DNA of 9,903 nucleotides from CAYGTS01 sp964352905 (GTDB lineage Bacteria; Pseudomonadota; Gammaproteobacteria; JAHCLG01): positions 1 to 9,903 of the forward strand of contig CAYGTS010000101.1 in assembly GCA_964352905.1 (NCBI GenBank). Reading direction: 5' to 3'. A program made the translations under genes and the position numbers. The stretch's first letter is position 1, and every line of letters starts with the position of its first letter. This document shows, in pieces, positions 1 to 7,708 of the stretch. Under the pieces are notes generated by a model that saw only the letters and a list, made by a program, of their open reading frames with translations, was not told the DNA's origin and did no database searches.

Positions 1-52
1 TTGCCTCAAATCTGACCGTTCTTGAGTTATTCAACATCACGCCGGGAATTAC
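1..52. repeat. Left copy of 52-bp inverted repeat
   Basis: Bases 1-52 are an exact reverse complement of 9849-9900. The match stops at base 53, where the ttcA-side flank begins, so the inner boundary is sharp. The left copy lies 27 bp beyond the ttcA stop codon. The unit has no reading frame and only a weak internal dyad (CTCAA at 5-9, TTGAG at 22-26). The outer boundary is cut by the window edge, so the full unit may be longer. It is probably a dispersed genomic repeat; it could also be the end of a mobile element, but no transposase is present between the copies. Confidence 0.9.
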
Positions 53-79
53 TGACTTTTAAGCGCAATTGAAACGGTA

Positions 80-868
80 CTAAAAAACTTCCTCAGGCAA
101 GGCTTCTAACTTTTTAAAATCAAACAAATTACTATCCAGCAATTGACTGGGATTAACCTGGCTTAATGCATGTAGCATGTTGCTTGGAATTTTTGGATTG
201 TCTTTAGCTAATTGTTCGATTAATTGCGCGACTTTTTTGCGTGCTAAATTTTCTTGTGAGCCGCATAAGTTACACGGAATAATGGGGTATTGCTGTTCTT
301 TAGCGTATTCTATAATATCTTTTTCTTGACAGTAAATCAGTGGCCTGATGACAATTAATTGTTTATCATCTGTGAGTAACTTTGCAGGCGTTGAACGGAT
401 CGCACCGGCATAAAAAATTGACATGAGTAATGTTTGAATAGCATCATCGCGATGGTGACCGAGTGCAACTTTATTAAAGCCATTTTCTTTGGCGTAACGA
501 TAAATATTGCCGCGGCGCAAACGTGAGCATAGCGAACAATAGGTTTTACCTTCTGGTATTTTATCAATGACAACCGAATACGTATCTTTGTGTAAAATCT
601 CATAAGGGATTTTAAATTTTTCAAGCCAAGCACGTAGCTTGCTATCATCCCAACCTGGCTGCGCTTGATCTAAAGTAAACGCTTGTAGTGTAAATTTTTT
701 ATGCGCGCGTAATTGTAGTAAATACAATAAACTGAGCATGCTAAAAGAGTCTTTTCCACCTGATACACACACTAAAATTTTATCGCCGCTCTCAATCATA
801 TTAAAATCAGCAATGGCTTTACCGGTGTAATGTAGTAGCTTTTTTTCAACCTTACTGTGTGTGAACAA
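80..868 (-). CDS. ttcA: tRNA 2-thiocytidine(32) synthetase TtcA
   Basis: TtcA is a cytoplasmic, ATP-dependent, [4Fe-4S]-containing enzyme that converts cytidine 32 of certain tRNAs to 2-thiocytidine. The 262-residue product shows the PP-loop SGGKDS at 36-41, which activates the base with ATP. It has the two family CxxC pairs, C111/C114 (in CSLCSRLRRG) and C199/C202 (in CNLCGSQ), and GHHRDD at 137-142. The conserved LFDF end-block is at 248-251. It is shorter than E. coli TtcA (about 311 residues), mainly because the C-terminal tail after LFDF is short and the N-terminus is about a dozen residues shorter. The start is TTG at 868-866; a GAGG ribosome-binding sequence sits 6 nt upstream (878-875), and the next Met (residue 24) would cut into the conserved ADFNMI segment. 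The start overlaps the preceding small gene by 17 nt, suggesting translational coupling. It is the last gene of the phoB-phoR operon and no terminator is visible before the repeat at 1-52. Confidence 0.95.
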   Translation of the reverse strand: MFTHSKVEKKLLHYTGKAIADFNMIESGDKILVCVSGGKDSFSMLSLLYLLQLRAHKKFTLQAFTLDQAQPGWDDSKLRAWLEKFKIPYEILHKDTYSVVIDKIPEGKTYCSLCSRLRRGNIYRYAKENGFNKVALGHHRDDAIQTLLMSIFYAGAIRSTPAKLLTDDKQLIVIRPLIYCQEKDIIEYAKEQQYPIIPCNLCGSQENLARKKVAQLIEQLAKDNPKIPSNMLHALSQVNPSQLLDSNLFDFKKLEALPEEVF

Positions 869-1052
869 GATGGACCTCGAGTGTGCTAGGGCGAATGGTC
901 AACACGCCCGAGTCAATTTTTAGCAATAATGTATTAGGCGCTAATTTTAGTGGAAATTCTTCACAAGGCAAGCACAGAATATCTTTTTTTCGCATGGCAG
1001 TTGAGCCACGGTAAAGCAGTACTGTTTGTGCTTCAGGGTAGGAAGCCAGCAC
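852..1052 (-). CDS. Small hypothetical protein between phoR and ttcA
   Basis: A 66-codon frame fills the space between phoR and ttcA. It starts 13 nt after the phoR stop and ends inside the ttcA start region. I do not recognise a family. The product has a CLPC pair (C27, C30) in the middle, then alternating hydrophobic residues suggestive of beta strands (about 40-63), and no signal peptide or membrane helix. The first possible start is GTG at 1052-1050, immediately after an in-frame TAA, and it lacks a clear ribosome-binding site. An internal ATG at 995-993 would give 47 residues and also lacks one. The tight packing supports a real gene that is translated by coupling to phoR and helps deliver ribosomes to ttcA. 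It could instead be a decayed remnant. Confidence 0.5.
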   Translation of the reverse strand: MLASYPEAQTVLLYRGSTAMRKKDILCLPCEEFPLKLAPNTLLLKIDSGVLTIRPSTLEVHLVHTQ

Positions 1053-1065
1053 TTAACGGGTAAGC

Positions 1066-2070
1066 TTAACCCATCGGAAAACGGCAACTAAACGTACTAC
1101 CTTTACCGACTTGGCTTAAGACTTCTAAGGTTGCCTCGTGGCGTGATAAAACATGTTTAACAATCGCAAGTCCTAACCCACTGCCTTGTTTGCCAGTTTG
1201 GGTGTGGCTATGAATACGGTAAAAGCGCTCAGTAATTTTTGATAAATGTTCTTTATCAATACCAATGCCCGTGTCGTTAACGCTAAACACTAAAGTATGA
1301 TTATCTTGATACCAGCGTATTAAGATTTTACCTTTATCGGGGGTATAATGAACGGCATTAAAAACCAAATTTGCAAAAGCGCTGCGTAACTCAACACGCG
1401 AACCATAAATTTTTTTATCGGTTTCAATGCTAAGCTTAATACGATGATTATGGGTGCCACTCAGCGCAATCGCATCTTGATAAATTAATTCTAGCAAGGT
1501 ATTAATCTCAATTTTTTCATGCGGATCAGGTTGTAAATGATGAGTTTCTAAGCGCGATAACAATAATAAATCCTCAATAATTTTTTCCATGCGAAGCGAT
1601 TGCAAATACATTTGGTTCAGCATTTGTTTGCAAGTGGCAAGATCTTTGCTATCAAAATCGATTAATGTTTCTAAGTACCCTTTTACAACGGTAAGGGGAG
1701 TGCGTAGTTCATGTGAAACATTCGCAACAAAATCTTTGCGCATTTGTTCTAACTTATAATTATGCGAAATATCATCGAGTAATAAAATAATGCCATCTTC
1801 ATAATCACTGATAGAGGCTACCAAGGTTAATAATTTGTGTGTTTGCACTGTAAACTCGAACTTAGAATATTTTTTTTGAGCAACACTGGCTTCAAAATAT
1901 TCTTTAAATTCATCACAGTCAATAATTTCACAAATCAATTTCCCGTGACACTGCGTTGATAAAGTTAGCAGATTACTGGCTGTTTTATTCCACATTTTGA
2001 TGGTTAAGTCTTCACTTAATAAAATAATCGCTTGCGGTAAATGATCAATAAATGCTTGGATATTTTTCAT
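1066..2070 (-). CDS. phoR: PhoR-like sensor histidine kinase without membrane anchor
   Basis: This is the kinase partner of the PhoB-type regulator encoded 4 nt upstream. It would autophosphorylate on His and transfer phosphate to PhoB. The 334-residue product begins directly with a PAS-like domain (about 5-100, LPQAIILLSEDLTIKMWN). Next come the dimerisation/phosphoacceptor helix with VSHELRTPL (H120), the N box (N234, N238 in NLVFNAVHYTP), the G1 box DTGIG (266-270), the F box ERFYRI (281-286) and the G2 box GSGLGL (296-301). All catalytic motifs are intact. Family members such as E. coli PhoR are about 430 residues, with N-terminal transmembrane segments. Here these are absent and cannot be restored: an in-frame TGA lies four codons upstream of the ATG at 2070. 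The kinase is therefore probably cytoplasmic, or recruited by a partner. The symbol rests on similarity to the PAS-kinase part and pairing with PhoB; the sensed signal is not known. Confidence 0.9.
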   Translation of the reverse strand: MKNIQAFIDHLPQAIILLSEDLTIKMWNKTASNLLTLSTQCHGKLICEIIDCDEFKEYFEASVAQKKYSKFEFTVQTHKLLTLVASISDYEDGIILLLDDISHNYKLEQMRKDFVANVSHELRTPLTVVKGYLETLIDFDSKDLATCKQMLNQMYLQSLRMEKIIEDLLLLSRLETHHLQPDPHEKIEINTLLELIYQDAIALSGTHNHRIKLSIETDKKIYGSRVELRSAFANLVFNAVHYTPDKGKILIRWYQDNHTLVFSVNDTGIGIDKEHLSKITERFYRIHSHTQTGKQGSGLGLAIVKHVLSRHEATLEVLSQVGKGSTFSCRFPMG

Positions 2071-2074
2071 ATTG

Positions 2075-2788
2075 TTACTTCATGGATTTAATAGAAAAAC
2101 GATAACCACTACCACGTACCGTTTGAATATATTGGGCGCAGTTAGCTTTTTTCAATACATCTCTGACACGGCGAATTTGCACATCAACCGTGCGTTCATC
2201 AATATATGTTTCCGTACCCCAAACATGATCAATAATATGAGAACGTGAATGAATACGATCGCGATGGGTGAGAAAGAAATAAATGACACGGTATTCCGTT
2301 GCCGTTAGTTTCACCTCACTATGATTATAATGAATGGTTTGATTGACTGTATTGAGCGTAAAGCCAGGGACTTTAATTAAACCCGTTTCATCTTCATGTA
2401 AGCTGCGGCGTAGCACAGCATTGATTCTGGCAATTAATTCGCGGGGTGAGAAAGGTTTAATCAAATAATCATCAGCCCCCATATCTAAACCCTGCACACG
2501 ATGATTTTCTTCAGCTTTTGCTGTTACCATGATAATAGGTGTTTCTTGAAAATTTTGCAGGCTGCGAATACGTCTTGTTAGCTCAAGCCCAGATTTACCG
2601 GGTAACATCCAATCCATTAAGATTAAATCGGGTTGTGATCGTTTTAATTGTGCAAGGGTGGTGTCTTCATTTTCAGACTCTAAACAATTAAAGCCAGCAA
2701 GATCGAGATTAAAGGCAATCATTTGGCGGATGGCTGGTTCATCATCCACAATTAAAATGAGCTTCTTATTGGATTTATTACCTTGCAT
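2075..2788 (-). CDS. phoB: PhoB-type response regulator (OmpR/PhoB family)
   Basis: This DNA-binding regulator in the family controls phosphate-starvation genes after phosphorylation by its kinase. The 237-residue product has an N-terminal receiver domain with the acidic pair D15/D16, phosphoacceptor D59 (LILMDWMLPG), T89 and K111 (KPFSPREL). A short linker leads to a C-terminal winged-helix domain (about 135-235). That domain has LTATEYRVIYFFL at 161-173, the recognition helix ERTVDVQIRRVRDVL at 198-212 and the wing VRGSGYRF at 224-231. Length and order match PhoB (229 residues in E. coli), and no key residue is missing. It begins with ATG at 2788-2786 behind a weak ribosome-binding site. 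It is the first gene of a four-gene minus-strand operon with phoR, a small unknown gene and ttcA. No convincing Pho box lies upstream, so phosphate autoregulation cannot be claimed. Confidence 0.95.
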   Translation of the reverse strand: MQGNKSNKKLILIVDDEPAIRQMIAFNLDLAGFNCLESENEDTTLAQLKRSQPDLILMDWMLPGKSGLELTRRIRSLQNFQETPIIMVTAKAEENHRVQGLDMGADDYLIKPFSPRELIARINAVLRRSLHEDETGLIKVPGFTLNTVNQTIHYNHSEVKLTATEYRVIYFFLTHRDRIHSRSHIIDHVWGTETYIDERTVDVQIRRVRDVLKKANCAQYIQTVRGSGYRFSIKSMK

Positions 2789-2836
2789 AACAATAATTAA
2801 CTCGATCTGTATGTAAGTCTTATATGTTATTACAGA

Positions 2837-2865
2837 ATTATAATAAATCCTAGTCTCGTTTTCAT
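2837..2865 (-). promoter_or_regulatory. Candidate sigma-70 promoter of the phoB operon
   Basis: On the minus strand a perfect TATAAT lies at 2842-2837. ATGAAA (4 of 6 matches to TTGACA) lies at 2865-2860, with a 17-nt spacer. Transcription would begin near 2830, giving a leader of about 40 nt before the phoB ATG at 2788. The -35 overlaps a small dyad, CTCGTT at 2855-2860 and AACGAG at 2866-2871, which could be an operator or chance. Confidence 0.4.
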
Positions 2866-2902
2866 AACGAGTTGCTTGCGGCAGCTGTTGTTGCGAAGGT
2901 TA

Positions 2903-3001
2903 TTATTTACCCACTTTATCAGGGCGTTCCCATTTATACTCTTCTTGTGAGTATATACGGTGGATAGTTACCAAAATTTTAAATAAGTGTTTAATCTTCC
3001 T
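2903..3001 (-). pseudogene. Possible C-terminal gene remnant, minus strand
   Basis: On the minus strand an open stretch of 32 codons from 3001 ends at TAA (2905-2903). The tail, IYSQEEYKWERPDKVGK, has varied, protein-like composition, but there is no ATG and the frame opens at a stop codon (3004-3002). It could be the C-terminal end of a lost gene, or a very small gene starting at TTG 2974-2972. No family recognised. Confidence 0.2.
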
Positions 3002-3020
3002 TTATAGAACAAGGGGTTAG

Positions 3021-3161
3021 AAGTGTAACCAAGTGCGCTCATTTGATCTTGAAGCCAGAGTGAAAAATGGATCAGCGCAATATGTGGAACGCTTAGATGA
3101 AGCGACTATTGCCGAAATTGTTAACCGAGTAAATAGCGTGATTAAACCTGCCGAAGATTAG
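3021..3161 (+). pseudogene. Possible C-terminal gene remnant, plus strand
   Basis: Between a TAG at 3018-3020 and another at 3159-3161 lies a 46-codon open stretch with a convincing amphipathic helix, YVERLDEATIAEIVNRVNSV, near its end. No ATG start is available; GTG occurs at 3033 and 3060 without a clear ribosome-binding site. This looks like the last part of a protein whose N-terminal portion has been deleted. I do not recognise the family. A free-standing 42-residue peptide from GTG 3033 is possible but less likely. Confidence 0.3.
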
Positions 3162-3383
3162 GTTATTATGTGTGATAATGAAGCTTAAACAGCGCTTCAT
3201 ATCGCAAATTTTGAACAATTATTTTCATAAATGAAGCAGTTACCTCATCTTGTCATATTCTGTTAAGTATCAATTGGTAGCATGAGACCCAGATAATGTG
3301 GTAATACATTTATCACAGCACCGTTACGATTAAAATGAGTACAATAAGCAATGTGAGCTATTAGAAAGTTAAGAGTGGGTAGT

Positions 3384-6300
3384 ATGCCGGATCGAAATAA
3401 TAGCAACAAAAGCGAGCAGGACCTATTCGCTAGACTTGTATCATTGATATCCACACAGCAAAACCAGCTTGCCCAAGCTCTACTAACAAAAAAATATCAT
3501 GATAATGAGGCAGTAGCAGTAGCACGTTTACTGGCTATGCAACGAAGTGCTTTGACTCAAACACTGCATTTACAGGGGCTTCAGAAGCAGCAAGATTTCT
3601 CGCAACAGAACTCAATAGAAGCTACCTGTAAAGCGATCTACTCAAATATGACGAATAAGCCTGTTATAACAGGATGGCGGCGCTATTTTAAGCTTAAGCG
3701 TCTTAACAAAAGAATAAACCAAACAAATTATCAACAAGCTCTGCGCATTTACCAGCAATTCACCCCTAGCAATCAAGAACAAACAACTTGCTACGCATCT
3801 GCAAACATGATCTTTGCAGCCTTAGCGAGTCAAACAGTAAAAAATAATCATCGTGGGCACTGCCAATTAGCAGCCATGATCAAGAATCCAAACAGCTACC
3901 CGGAATTAAATGAGTTAGCTAAATTGTTAGCAGAATTGCAAACGATCGCTGATTTAGAAGAAGGCTTTAAAACAGATAATATTACGAATACTGATCTTGT
4001 TAACTTACTAGGGCAATTGAATACTAAGTTAGAAGAAAACTTAAAAGCAATAGAAAATAAATGCAATCAAATTTCATCAGAGCTAAAGGAATTACAGAAA
4101 AAACCTCGCTGGCAGCGATGGTTTAAATATCGTCGCAGAATAAATCAACTTAAAAGCATAAAACAGGCTGTTAGCGCGGCAGAAACAATGCGCACGCAAA
4201 TCATAACACAACACCAAAGCATGCTCACAAGCATTCAGCAATTTGCACAAAATTATGCTAAGAGTGTAGCACCTGATCCACTCGAATTAGCAACATGCTT
4301 TAACTTAGAAAGAGAAGCGACAAAGGGTTTGGGTTTGATGACACCACTCTTAGGGGGAAGCGATAATACGGATCATGAAAATGATTTGCGAGAAAAAATT
4401 ATCCTTCAGATTCGCACTAGCTTGCTTAACCCACAAAATATATTTCAATTTTTATGTAAGGCTAGTTGCGATAATGAAGCTTTTTCTTTGCAGAGTTTTT
4501 ATGAAAGATTAGTGAAAGAAATAAAAGAAATTTGTTTGGATCATCATGTATCTGAAGAGACAGTTTCAAATATAAGCGCTGAGTTGGCTGATATAATCTA
4601 CTTGCAGATCAAAAAGCTCATTTTGCAACCTAAGCTGAGTTCTACTATGATTGCGTCTTTAGCCGCAGATGCAAGAGCAATACGATTCCCAGAAGTAGAA
4701 CGAGAGCAAACAACAGATGCAAGAGCAATACGATTCCCAAAAGTAGAGCGAGAGCAAACAACAGATGCAAGAGCAATACGATTCCCAGAAGTAGAGCAAG
4801 AAAAAACAAAAGTTGAGTGTAAGAAATTTCAAGCAGAATCTCGCCATGTTCAAGTGGTGTTGGCGCAAATTAAGCCAGCATTAGTTACATTCTTAGCTCA
4901 AGAATCTCCTCAATCTCGAGAAACTTTACCCCAAAAAAAAGTTGAATCGGTAAAGAGCACTCAAAATATTACAAACTTTGATGATTTACAAAATTTTATA
5001 GATCAAGAAATAAAAATGGCAATTATGAGAGCTTCATTTTTATATAACTACGCGAAAGATAAGAATTTCATTAGCACACACATTGATACTCTTTACACTA
5101 CAATAGCTGACCGAATCAGTAAGGCTTATTCTGATTTTAAAAATGAAAAAACTCAAACTAATATTAGATCCATGAAAGATATGATCGAATCTGCTGTTGC
5201 AAATGAGATAGCGCTCCTAGAAAACCAATACAGTGAAGAATATAACAATATTGTTATCGAAGGATTTAAGCAAGCATTTAAAGCGCAACAAATTAGCAGC
5301 TCATCAGATTATACGCTAAGTAATATAGAGGTTGCCAGATTGCCAAGCCCACAAGAACCAATCAGCTTTTTAGCAAACTATATCTTAACACGGCGTTTAA
5401 AAGAAGCTTATGCTGAGGTGATTAACTGTAGCAAAGAATTAACGCTGGCAAACATTACTGAATGGAAAGAAGCTCTCTCTGTATTAGAACGAGAGTTAAA
5501 GGCTTCACCACAGCATAGCAATGAATTAAGGGCTAACTTAAATACTTTTTTAACAGCATTAAGCCGTAGAAAAGATGTCACTATTGAAATAAAGCGAGTA
5601 ATCACAAGTTTTATTGTGAGCGTAATGAAAAGAATGAGCATGGAAGTTGCTGTTAATTTTTCTATTGATTTACAAGATATAAAACAGGAATGCGATACAC
5701 TTACCACTCAGATGACAAGTGAATCATTTGAAGAAAACAAAGTTGCATTATTTGCTCATATACGGTATTTAATTTACATGGCTGCCTTTTGCAGGGATGA
5801 ACAAAATGATCAATATCAAGCTTACCTTGCTTCATTATTTGCAAAAATAACAGCGTATTTAAATATGGCTACTGCGCAATTATTTAATGCAGAAATAAAA
5901 TATGATGCGCGTACCTGGTTTAACTTAGCCAGAAAATTAATTGCCAACTTAGCAACACAGGATCCTGCATTATCTGGAATATACACTACTGCACTTAAAG
6001 AAACGCTTAGCAATAACGTAGCCAAATTGAAAGACGCTGTATTAAAAAAATGTGAAGGGTTTACTCCAGAACAATTTGAAAAGATTCTTGCCTGCTTGCG
6101 AGAGCAGTTAACAGAGCGAGAGCAGTTAACAGAGCAAGATAAAGAGCAGTTAACAGAGCATAAAGACGCATTTTATAAGGATATCACAAGAAAACTTGTT
6201 GGCGATATCAAGAAAGCTGATTTAACGACTGAAAAGTTTAATCAGCTGTTACAGTTTTTTCAAATTTTGAGAAGTGACAGGAATTATGAAAACAGCCCAT

Positions 6301-7616
6301 TTATCAAAGCGGTTGATCAAAAAATTAAAGCAATATTAGTTGATAGCCAAAGTAAAAATCAACAAGTGGCACTAGCTTTACACATGTTAACTCAATTAAG
6401 AAAAGCTAGTCTTGCCCAAGCTATAGATAAAGAATTAGTGGGCAGTTTAATCAAACAGCTTAAGGTTGATACGGGTATCCTTGATCAATCTTTCTCACAA
6501 GCTGTCTTGTTTGAATTGATAAATATTTACAAAGATAATTCAGAAATTACAGCCTATTTGAAAGATGATGGAGTTGATCCGTGCCAACCAGATAGCAATT
6601 TAGTACTCCCACTAACGCTTTATTTAGAAACAAAAGACGATTTTGTTAGGGAAGATAATTTTGCGCGATTACAGGCACGAATGTTTAAACTTGATGCCTT
6701 GCAAAAGCAAAATGACCAATACGTTAAAAACCAATTCACTCAATTAACAAAAACGTTACAAGCTAGCATTGTTACACAACATCAAGATAAGGTAATTAGA
6801 CTTTATAAAAAATTGCTATCGCTGCAAGAGTCATTTAACTCTGCTGTAGTAAAGAAATGCTTAATAAAAATGAAATTCGTGCTTGCTCCGCAGTGTATTG
6901 CTCTTGCTTTTGAGAAATTACCTAAGCAAGCAGTTGCTATCTTAGCAGTATTGCAAGATCAAGCTGAGATAAGAGAAATAGAAGATCTAAGTCAACACAG
7001 TGAGCAAATTCTTGCTTACTTTCAAGCAGTAGCAGGTAATGACAGTGAGCGCGTTACTGGCTCTGGTTTCGGTTTTTTCGATAAACTAAAAAACACTGGG
7101 CTGGCAACTTTTAAAAAGGCATTGATTGTAGCCACTAATCATTTTGCTGATGCCCAAGAAAAATTACCGGAAATTTTTGAAGCGTTTAAGAAGTCAGCTA
7201 TTTTCAATGCGCTAAAAGGAAATGGAAAATTAAGGGATGAGTGTACTAATGAAGCGCTTTCTCAATACCTTGCAACATTATCAGCTGAAGCTATTGGGCA
7301 GCTTAAGCTTACTACGCAACAGCAACAGGTTGTTCGTGCGCTTAAAACGCATCTTGCTAACCTGTTTATGCTTTATGAAAATTTCTTTAAGCTTGTACAG
7401 CAACATGTTGAAATATTAAGAAAACTTCCAGAAAAACCTGCTGTTATTACTACTCTACTAGAACGTATTAATTTATATGCGCAAAAGAATGACAGTGGAT
7501 CTCCTGAAGTGCAATCTTTAACGAGAGAAGAGTTTTATGAATCGGCTTTTACTGCTGTACTAAATCCTGTTTATCGCAGTATTCAGCCTGTGCAATCAGC
7601 TTCTACTACAAATTAG
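3384..7616 (+). CDS. Giant helical protein of unknown function (1,410 aa)
   Basis: I recognise no known domain or catalytic motif. The product is hydrophilic and rich in Gln, Lys, Glu, Leu and Ala, with long predicted-helical and coiled-coil-like stretches (for example 205-240). It has no signal peptide or clear membrane helix. An N-terminal GWRRYF motif (97-102) is followed by a basic Trp-rich motif, PRWQRWFKYRRR (241-252). The same layout occurs in the next gene, suggesting paralogy. Three tandem copies of DARAIRFPEVEREQTT occupy 429-476, and three EQLTE units lie within 907-925. Segments opening with an aromatic residue (W694, W845, F952) may be diverged helical repeats. I chose ATG 3384, with AAGAG 8 nt upstream; GTG at 3375 in the same frame would add three residues. 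A terminator directly follows the stop. A scaffold or secreted effector of a host-associated bacterium is a plausible inference, not shown by the sequence. Confidence 0.9.
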   Translation: MPDRNNSNKSEQDLFARLVSLISTQQNQLAQALLTKKYHDNEAVAVARLLAMQRSALTQTLHLQGLQKQQDFSQQNSIEATCKAIYSNMTNKPVITGWRRYFKLKRLNKRINQTNYQQALRIYQQFTPSNQEQTTCYASANMIFAALASQTVKNNHRGHCQLAAMIKNPNSYPELNELAKLLAELQTIADLEEGFKTDNITNTDLVNLLGQLNTKLEENLKAIENKCNQISSELKELQKKPRWQRWFKYRRRINQLKSIKQAVSAAETMRTQIITQHQSMLTSIQQFAQNYAKSVAPDPLELATCFNLEREATKGLGLMTPLLGGSDNTDHENDLREKIILQIRTSLLNPQNIFQFLCKASCDNEAFSLQSFYERLVKEIKEICLDHHVSEETVSNISAELADIIYLQIKKLILQPKLSSTMIASLAADARAIRFPEVEREQTTDARAIRFPKVEREQTTDARAIRFPEVEQEKTKVECKKFQAESRHVQVVLAQIKPALVTFLAQESPQSRETLPQKKVESVKSTQNITNFDDLQNFIDQEIKMAIMRASFLYNYAKDKNFISTHIDTLYTTIADRISKAYSDFKNEKTQTNIRSMKDMIESAVANEIALLENQYSEEYNNIVIEGFKQAFKAQQISSSSDYTLSNIEVARLPSPQEPISFLANYILTRRLKEAYAEVINCSKELTLANITEWKEALSVLERELKASPQHSNELRANLNTFLTALSRRKDVTIEIKRVITSFIVSVMKRMSMEVAVNFSIDLQDIKQECDTLTTQMTSESFEENKVALFAHIRYLIYMAAFCRDEQNDQYQAYLASLFAKITAYLNMATAQLFNAEIKYDARTWFNLARKLIANLATQDPALSGIYTTALKETLSNNVAKLKDAVLKKCEGFTPEQFEKILACLREQLTEREQLTEQDKEQLTEHKDAFYKDITRKLVGDIKKADLTTEKFNQLLQFFQILRSDRNYENSPFIKAVDQKIKAILVDSQSKNQQVALALHMLTQLRKASLAQAIDKELVGSLIKQLKVDTGILDQSFSQAVLFELINIYKDNSEITAYLKDDGVDPCQPDSNLVLPLTLYLETKDDFVREDNFARLQARMFKLDALQKQNDQYVKNQFTQLTKTLQASIVTQHQDKVIRLYKKLLSLQESFNSAVVKKCLIKMKFVLAPQCIALAFEKLPKQAVAILAVLQDQAEIREIEDLSQHSEQILAYFQAVAGNDSERVTGSGFGFFDKLKNTGLATFKKALIVATNHFADAQEKLPEIFEAFKKSAIFNALKGNGKLRDECTNEALSQYLATLSAEAIGQLKLTTQQQQVVRALKTHLANLFMLYENFFKLVQQHVEILRKLPEKPAVITTLLERINLYAQKNDSGSPEVQSLTREEFYESAFTAVLNPVYRSIQPVQSASTTN
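4668..4811 (+). repeat. Three 48-bp tandem repeats within the giant gene
   Basis: Units occupy 4668-4715, 4716-4763 and 4764-4811, each encoding 16 residues of the type DARAIRFPEVEREQTT. Copies 1 and 2 differ at 2 of 48 bases. Copy 3 differs from each at 5, mostly towards its 3' end. The frame is kept throughout. The near-identity points to recent slippage or unequal recombination, and the copy number may vary between strains. The unit has alternating charges and a single Pro, and sits between helical parts of the protein, so it may act as a hinge. Confidence 0.97.
6102..6158 (+). repeat. Three 15-bp repeats encoding EQLTE
   Basis: The identical 15-mer GAGCAGTTAACAGAG occurs at 6102-6116, 6120-6134 and 6144-6158, separated by 3 and 9 bases. 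It encodes EQLTE three times in a charged helical stretch (residues 907-925 of the giant protein). Perfect identity at the DNA level indicates a recent in-frame expansion. Confidence 0.95.
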
Positions 7617-7648
7617 AAATATTTCTGTTACAATACAGAAATATTTTT
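7617..7648 (+). terminator. Rho-independent terminator after the giant gene
   Basis: A perfect 12-bp stem (7617-7628 with 7635-7646) and a 6-nt loop begin at the base after the stop codon. The right arm runs into TTTTT at 7644-7648. The stem is AT-rich, so it may be leaky. Its placement suggests that the two large genes can be transcribed separately. Confidence 0.75.
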
Positions 7649-7708
7649 ATGCGCTACTAGAAACTATAGAAGCAACGGAATGCTGTGCAACAATAGGGTA
7701 TATGAACA

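Larger units (their letters stand above)
2789..3383. other. Intergenic region between divergent phoB and giant-protein genes
   Basis: About 600 bp separate the two divergent transcription units and no full-length gene fits. It contains the candidate phoB promoter (2837-2865) and two short protein-like fragments pointing away from each other (2903-3001 minus, 3021-3161 plus). It also has a 7-bp stem (ATGAAGC at 3178-3184 with GCTTCAT at 3194-3200) just after the plus-strand fragment. The segment 3201-3370 is AT-rich and should hold the promoter of the gene at 3384. TTGTCA at 3250-3255 and TACAAT at 3340-3345 are seen, but no well-spaced -35/-10 pair. Confidence 0.6.

Noticed and set aside
355..648. 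Open frame within ttcA on the same strand, different register
   Set aside because: It lies entirely inside a gene with all TtcA motifs intact and shows no independent motif.
2807..2835. CTGTA...TACAG dyad upstream of phoB as a Pho box
   Set aside because: Only the outer CTGT half matches. The second direct-repeat unit 11 bp away does not resemble CTGTCAT, so PhoB autoregulation is not supported.
4659..4868. Open frame with repeated CCSCI-like units on the minus strand
   Set aside because: It is the mirror of the 48-bp tandem repeat inside the plus-strand giant gene and has no start context of its own.
5408..6025. Minus-strand open frames opposite the giant gene (5408-5707 and 5822-6025)
   Set aside because: They are antisense shadows of continuous coding sequence and lack ribosome-binding sites or recognisable domains.
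4668..6158. CRISPR-like array
   Set aside because: The repeats are contiguous or nearly so, remain in the reading frame, and have no unique spacers of constant length.
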